Translations under genes and position numbers: made by a program | Source of the DNA: Pontibacter pamirensis | GTDB taxonomy: Bacteria; Bacteroidota; Bacteroidia; Cytophagales; Hymenobacteraceae | Direction: 5' to 3' | Length of the DNA: 64,000 nt | Assembly: GCF_010015475.1 (NCBI RefSeq) | Contig: NZ_SSNI01000005.1 | Coordinates: 1 to 64,000 of the forward strand | Shown: positions 59,794 through 64,000 of the stretch, one piece after another | Layout of the letters: the number at the start of each line of letters is the position of its first letter | How positions within the stretch are numbered: position 1 is the first letter of the stretch | The notes under the pieces: model-generated | Told to the model about the DNA's origin: nothing | The model's database searches: none | What the model saw: the letters and a program-made list of their open reading frames with translations, nothing else

Positions 59794-62463
59794 ATGAACA
59801 ATTGGTACACAAGAACGAAAGATGAAGTTTTAGCTGAACTCGATTCATCAGTCAATGGCATTTCGGATGCTGAGGCAGGTGTTCGGCTTGAAAAATACGG
59901 ACCTAATAGTCTGGAGGAAAAGAGGCAGAAAAGCCCTTTTAAAATGCTGCTGCAGCAGTTCACTGAAACTATGGTGCTTATTCTGATTGCTGCTGCACTA
60001 CTTTCCCTCTTTCTTGGCAAGTACACAGAAGCCGTGGCCATCCTGGCTATTGTGCTGCTTTTCGGGTTTCTCGGGTTTATTCAGGAGTACCGGGCAGAGC
60101 GTGCTATGGCCGCACTCAACCGCATGGTGGTGCCTAGGGTGAGGGTGAGGCGCAACGGAACAGTAAAAGAGATATCCGCAAAGGAACTTGTGCCGGGAGA
60201 TACTGTGGAAATCGAGGCCGGAAATGTAGTGCCCGCCGACCTCCGTATTCTGGATGCCTTTAACCTGAAAGTGCAGGAAGCCTCTCTGACGGGTGAGTCT
60301 GAGTCTGTAGAAAAAGCTACAGCGCCCATCACCAAAGAAGATGTGCCTATAGGTGACAGGAAAAACATGGCTTATATGGGAACCCTGGTAACCTATGGAA
60401 GAGGGGTGGGAATTACGGTTTCTACCGGTATGGGAACCGAACTAGGAAACATAGCCAATCTGATAGCAACCGTTGAAACAAAGAAAACACCATTGCAGGA
60501 AAGGCTGGACAAACTCGGCAAAATGCTGGCACTGTTTGGTGTTATTGCGGCCGCTGTTATTTTCGGTATAGGCATTCTTTTAGGTGAGTCAGCCGCAGAT
60601 ATGTTCCTGACGGCTGTGAGTGTTGCAGTAGCTGTCGTTCCCGAAGGCCTTCCTGCAGTGGTGACCATTACGCTGGCGCTGGGCGGACAAAGAATGCTGA
60701 AGCGGAATGCCCTCATCAGAAAGCTACCCGCCGTGGAAACACTCGGCTCTGTTACCGTTATCTGCTCCGACAAAACGGGTACGCTAACGCAGAATAAAAT
60801 GACGGTAACGGTAGTAGACCTGCCAGAGCACACCATTGATTTGAAACCTGCAGCCACAACAGAAATAGAAGGGCAAGGGGCAGCTGCCCTTGATTTTGCC
60901 CTCGCTGTTTCAGTTTTGTGTAATGATGCCACACTGGAAAAAGGTGGAGAACCTGGTTCAGAACAGGTAATCGGAGACCCTACAGAGACTGCTTTATTAG
61001 TAGCAGGTGCTAAAAGAGACATTCATAAGGATGACCTGTACCAGACGTTACCAAGAGTTAACGAAATACCCTTCGACAGTGACAGAAAAAGGATGTCTAC
61101 TATTCATAAAGTGGAAGGAGCTTTACCTGAATATTTTCAAAACCTTCCGGACACACCTTTTCTACTCTGTAGCAAAGGTGCTCCTGATTCTCTTTTAAAT
61201 GTTGCTGATTTTGTGTGGGTGAATGGGAAACAGGAGCCGCTGAACAATGAATGGAAGGAAAAAATTTTAGGAGCGAACACGAAACTGGCCAAGAACGGGA
61301 TCAGGGTGCTGGGGCTGGCCTTTCGCATGGTGGAATCGGATAACGGTAACGATGAAGTGGAGAAGGGGCTCACCTATATCGGACTTACGGGTATGATAGA
61401 CCCGCCACGGGAGGAGGTGAAGGTAGCAGTTGAGAAGTGTAAACTGGCAGGGATCAGGCCCATCATGATTACGGGAGACCATCCGCTGACTGCCGCAGCC
61501 ATTGGAAGGGAGCTGAACTTTGCGGAGCAGTATGATGCCGTATCAGGAGAAAGGCTGCACAAAGCAGATGAAGAGGAGCTTCTTTCATTAGCTGAAAAAA
61601 CATCGGTATATGCACGGGTATCTCCGGAAGATAAACTTCGCATTGTGAGTGCTCTCCAGAGAAGAGGAGAAGTAGTAGCTATGACGGGTGATGGCGTAAA
61701 CGATTCTCCGGCTTTGCGGAAAGCCAATATTGGTGTAGCCATGGGAATAACAGGAACAGACGTTGCCAAGGAAGCTGCTGATATGGTGTTGCTGGACGAT
61801 AACTTCGCTACAATTGTGGCTGCTGTGGAGGAAGGAAGAGTAATTTTTGATAACCTGCTTCGGTTTATAAGATTCTCGCTTGCAGGAAACGTCGGTAAAG
61901 TCCTTATAATGCTGGTGGCACCGTTTTTTGGGATGGTGATAGCCCTGCAGCCTTTGCAACTACTGTGGCTGAACCTGCTTACCGATGGCCTACTGGGGCT
62001 TGGCCTTGGAACAGAGCCCGCTGAAGAAGACACCATGAGGAGGCCACCAAGAGACCCGGAGAAAGGAGCGCTGGAAAAAAGTGACATCATTCCTTTGGGC
62101 GTAGTCGGGGTGACCATTGCTGCGGTTTCGTTAGGATTGGCTTTATTTTACTACAACCCTAACGAGCTGGAAGACCTTACCTGGCAAACCATGATTTTTG
62201 CTACCATAGGATTTGCACAGGTGTTTCAGGCACTTGCTTTACGCTCTTCGGCCCATTCCGCATTTGCCATCAAAACCAATAAGCTGATGGTTTTAGTAGT
62301 TGTTTCTTCTGTTTTATTGCAGCTGGCGGTCATCTATTTGCCTTTCATGAAAAGCTTTTTCAGACTTGTGCCTTTACCACTGGAAGACCTCCTGATTTCA
62401 GTTGCTGCGGGAAGTATCGTTTTCTTTGTTATAAAGATTGAAAGAAGGTTCTTCAGGAAATAA
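59794..62463 (+). CDS. Calcium-type P2-ATPase (cation-transporting)
   Basis: P-type ATPase of 889 residues of the SERCA/PMCA/PacL kind. N-terminal cation-ATPase region ([20 protein letters not shown]), A-domain ([26 protein letters not shown]), TM4 motif [12 protein letters not shown], phosphorylated Asp326 in DKTGT, nucleotide-binding [19 protein letters not shown], hinge [22 protein letters not shown], and the TM6 motif [13 protein letters not shown]. It probably exports Ca2+, though some relatives move Mn2+. Own unit, starting 126 bp after a terminator; no FNR-like box was found directly upstream. Confidence 0.92.
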   Translation: MNNWYTRTKDEVLAELDSSVNGISDAEAGVRLEKYGPNSLEEKRQKSPFKMLLQQFTETMVLILIAAALLSLFLGKYTEAVAILAIVLLFGFLGFIQEYRAERAMAALNRMVVPRVRVRRNGTVKEISAKELVPGDTVEIEAGNVVPADLRILDAFNLKVQEASLTGESESVEKATAPITKEDVPIGDRKNMAYMGTLVTYGRGVGITVSTGMGTELGNIANLIATVETKKTPLQERLDKLGKMLALFGVIAAAVIFGIGILLGESAADMFLTAVSVAVAVVPEGLPAVVTITLALGGQRMLKRNALIRKLPAVETLGSVTVICSDKTGTLTQNKMTVTVVDLPEHTIDLKPAATTEIEGQGAAALDFALAVSVLCNDATLEKGGEPGSEQVIGDPTETALLVAGAKRDIHKDDLYQTLPRVNEIPFDSDRKRMSTIHKVEGALPEYFQNLPDTPFLLCSKGAPDSLLNVADFVWVNGKQEPLNNEWKEKILGANTKLAKNGIRVLGLAFRMVESDNGNDEVEKGLTYIGLTGMIDPPREEVKVAVEKCKLAGIRPIMITGDHPLTAAAIGRELNFAEQYDAVSGERLHKADEEELLSLAEKTSVYARVSPEDKLRIVSALQRRGEVVAMTGDGVNDSPALRKANIGVAMGITGTDVAKEAADMVLLDDNFATIVAAVEEGRVIFDNLLRFIRFSLAGNVGKVLIMLVAPFFGMVIALQPLQLLWLNLLTDGLLGLGLGTEPAEEDTMRRPPRDPEKGALEKSDIIPLGVVGVTIAAVSLGLALFYYNPNELEDLTWQTMIFATIGFAQVFQALALRSSAHSAFAIKTNKLMVLVVVSSVLLQLAVIYLPFMKSFFRLVPLPLEDLLISVAAGSIVFFVIKIERRFFRK

Positions 62464-62474
62464 GAAATAATAAG

Positions 62475-62517
62475 GACAGCGCTTCTCAAACATAGGATAC
62501 GTTTAAGAAGCGCTGTC
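62475..62517. terminator. Terminator between the Ca-type ATPase and the aminoacylase
   Basis: gacagcgcttct pairs with agaagcgctgtc (62475-62486, 62506-62517), with a further aaac/gttt pairing inside. The convergent position between the plus-strand ATPase and the minus-strand aminoacylase suggests use by both. Confidence 0.75.
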
Positions 62518-62635
62518 AAAAAAGCATCATTCGGGGCCGCTTTATACTGTTTCATTACAGGCAGTACATGCAGTAAGCTGTAGCATTTCATCATGTATAA
62601 GCCCAAACCACTTCATGGTGAAGTCGCGTTAACAC

Positions 62636-64000
62636 TCATTTATTACTTTTCTTCAACATCCTACCATTTCTCTCACTGCTAAACTGAGTGCCCTCCTTCA
62701 CTATTTGCCCATTAACGATCACATAGCGAAAGCCGGTGGCCAGTTGGTGAGGGTTTTCATAGGTGGCATTTTCCTGGACTTCTGACGGATTGAAAAGCAG
62801 AATGTCTGCTTTATAGCCCTCTCTGATCAGGCCCCGGTCTTTTAAGCCAATCGTTGCTGCGGGCAAGCCGCTCATTTTCCGGACAGCTTCTGTTAAAGTA
62901 AAAAAGTCCCGGTCTTCAACATACGTCTCAATTACTTTGGCGTAGGTCCCATAGCCTCTGGGGTGGTGCATGGTAGGGCTTCCATCGGTACATACCATTA
63001 CATGTTGGTTCTTCAACAGGGTTTCCTGTAAGGTCTCGTCCATTACAAAGTAGGCACCGCTAGCGCCGTATGGGCCAATATTGTCCATGAGTACATCCTG
63101 AAAAGGTTTTTCCAGTTCAGCGGAGACCTGAGCAAGCGTTTTTCCTTTATATGGCCCTGAACCAATCAAGGTGGCCTCAGGGCCATTCCGTAGCATTACC
63201 CTGTTCTGGAGGTAGGTTCCCAGTGCTGCCCTTCTGGTTTTCAGCACTTGCTGGTAATCGTTTGGCTTCTGGGCCCACTCCGGAAAAAGAATGGCAATGC
63301 CTGTATAACTGGCGGTGTAAGGGTAGAAGTCTGCGGTAACCTGTATGCCGCTTATTCGTGCGCTGTCCAGCAGTTGCAGGATTTCCTCCGCCCGTTCTTG
63401 CCCCTTGCCAAACACTACTTTCATATGCGACACATGCACAGGGCAATGTCTCCCCTGCGCCAGCAATTCCCGGATGGATGCTTCTACAAAGGCGTCATCT
63501 TCGTTCCGCATATGGCTCATTATTAGCCCCTCTTTTGCGCCGACCACTTTCGCCATCCTGTTCAACTCTGTGCTGTCTGCAATATAGCCGGGGGTATACT
63601 CCAGGCCGGTTGTCATACCAAAGCAACCTGCATCCAGAGCATTTGCCAACATTTTTTCCATGGCCGCTAAATTCTGGTCAGAGGGCACTGAGTCATACTG
63701 TATACCGGAAAGCATGCGCAGTGTACCGTGGCCGACAAACATGGCGATGTTTACAGCAGGTGCTTTTTTGCTGACAAGGTCCATCCATTTACTTAAGTCT
63801 TTCTCTTCCGGGCTAAAGCCATCCTGCCCCAGGCAAATGGTGGTAACACCCATCGAGAGAAAATTTTTGAATTCAGGTGTTTCCAGGGGATCTCCATGTG
63901 CGTGTGTATCAATGAAACCGGGCGTCAGCACCAGGCCCTCCGCATTTACCGTTCTGCCAGCGGAATAGGAGGAAGAGGTGTCTCTTTCTATCAGCGCAAT
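62636..64000 (-). CDS. D-aminoacylase-type amidohydrolase (partial, 5' end outside the window)
   Basis: Amidohydrolase-superfamily protein. The frame is open through the right edge of the window, so the N-terminus is missing. The visible part starts IALIERDTSSSYSAGRTV and reaches the metal motif LTPGFIDTHAHGD. Then come MTTGLEYTPGYIAD, SHMRNEDD with a metal His, PVHVSHMKVVFG, VTADFYPYTASYTGI, VCTDGSPTMHHPRGYGTY with the catalytic Asp, and a C-terminal small beta domain (GLIREGYKADILLFNP). N-acyl-D-amino-acid deacylases fit best; dihydroorotase-like enzymes are distant relatives. The GTG at 63931 is an internal codon and probably not the start. Confidence 0.9.
   Translation of the reverse strand: MALIERDTSSSYSAGRTVNAEGLVLTPGFIDTHAHGDPLETPEFKNFLSMGVTTICLGQDGFSPEEKDLSKWMDLVSKKAPAVNIAMFVGHGTLRMLSGIQYDSVPSDQNLAAMEKMLANALDAGCFGMTTGLEYTPGYIADSTELNRMAKVVGAKEGLIMSHMRNEDDAFVEASIRELLAQGRHCPVHVSHMKVVFGKGQERAEEILQLLDSARISGIQVTADFYPYTASYTGIAILFPEWAQKPNDYQQVLKTRRAALGTYLQNRVMLRNGPEATLIGSGPYKGKTLAQVSAELEKPFQDVLMDNIGPYGASGAYFVMDETLQETLLKNQHVMVCTDGSPTMHHPRGYGTYAKVIETYVEDRDFFTLTEAVRKMSGLPAATIGLKDRGLIREGYKADILLFNPSEVQENATYENPHQLATGFRYVIVNGQIVKEGTQFSSERNGRMLKKSNK

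Overview
The window looks like a chromosomal segment of an aerobic Bacteroidota bacterium, most likely order Cytophagales (Pontibacter/Hymenobacter-like). The reasons are a fused CcoNO cbb3 oxidase subunit, a GH97 enzyme, a DUF5686/carboxypeptidase-regulatory-domain outer-membrane protein, a two-component-propeller histidine kinase, GbsR/MarR-driven RND efflux, and promoters with a TAnnTTTG-like -7 element instead of -10/-35 boxes. The lineage is an inference; no rRNA or marker gene is present.

Layout. 0.2-3.8 kb: oxygen-independent coproporphyrinogen oxidase (hemN), a D-threonine-aldolase/D-serine-dehydratase-like PLP enzyme and a GH25 lysozyme. 3.9-8 kb: a very low-complexity Gly/Ser/Asn/Tyr/Arg protein, a BcsA-like glycosyltransferase, a glycosidase remnant and an acyl-carrier-like protein without its serine. 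8-14.3 kb: RND efflux operon (RND, adaptor, TolC-like) with its GbsR/MarR regulator and two matching operators. 14.5-22.7 kb: alpha-glucan phosphorylase homologue without the PLP lysine, dipeptidase PepD, ROK sugar kinase, ProB, and a KefB-type antiporter overlapping a universal stress protein. 23-31.4 kb: MoaE/MoaD, a TSUP permease, a repeat cluster, the DUF5686 protein, a small cytochrome c, GH97 and MsrA. 31.5-47.3 kb: a full cbb3 oxidase locus (ccoI, ccoS, ccoNO, ccoQ, ccoP, ccoG, ccoH, a UreH/SafE-like protein), an interrupted universal stress gene and four signalling genes. 47.5-64 kb: a frameshifted gene, a propeller histidine kinase, a two-subunit molybdenum hydroxylase, a VIT-family transporter, PEP synthase, a small unknown protein, a Ca-type P-ATPase and a partial D-aminoacylase.

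The most interesting content is an apparent oxygen-response circuit. A histidine kinase has two tandem FixL-type PAS domains, both keeping the haem-ligand His and distal Arg at exact FixL spacing. It is followed by a single-domain response regulator, a REC-histidine kinase, and a response regulator fused to a Crp/Fnr-type cNMP/HTH output, as if FixJ and FixK were one protein. Upstream of ccoI, ccoNO, ccoG and the stress gene are pairs of FNR-like boxes (TGAY-N4-RTCA) on an exact 22-bp pitch, with a -7-like element starting exactly 24 bp after the proximal box. hemN has one such box at the same distance. Two further promoters with the same geometry lie at 58.86-58.92 kb and 59.10-59.17 kb. By position these would be class II activator sites near -41 with a second site near -63.

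Several genes look damaged (in-frame TGA in the stress gene, two frameshifts in the 47.5-kb gene, glycosidase and small-ORF remnants). Either real gene decay or sequencing error could explain them. All observations were made by reading the sequence; no database search or alignment was run.
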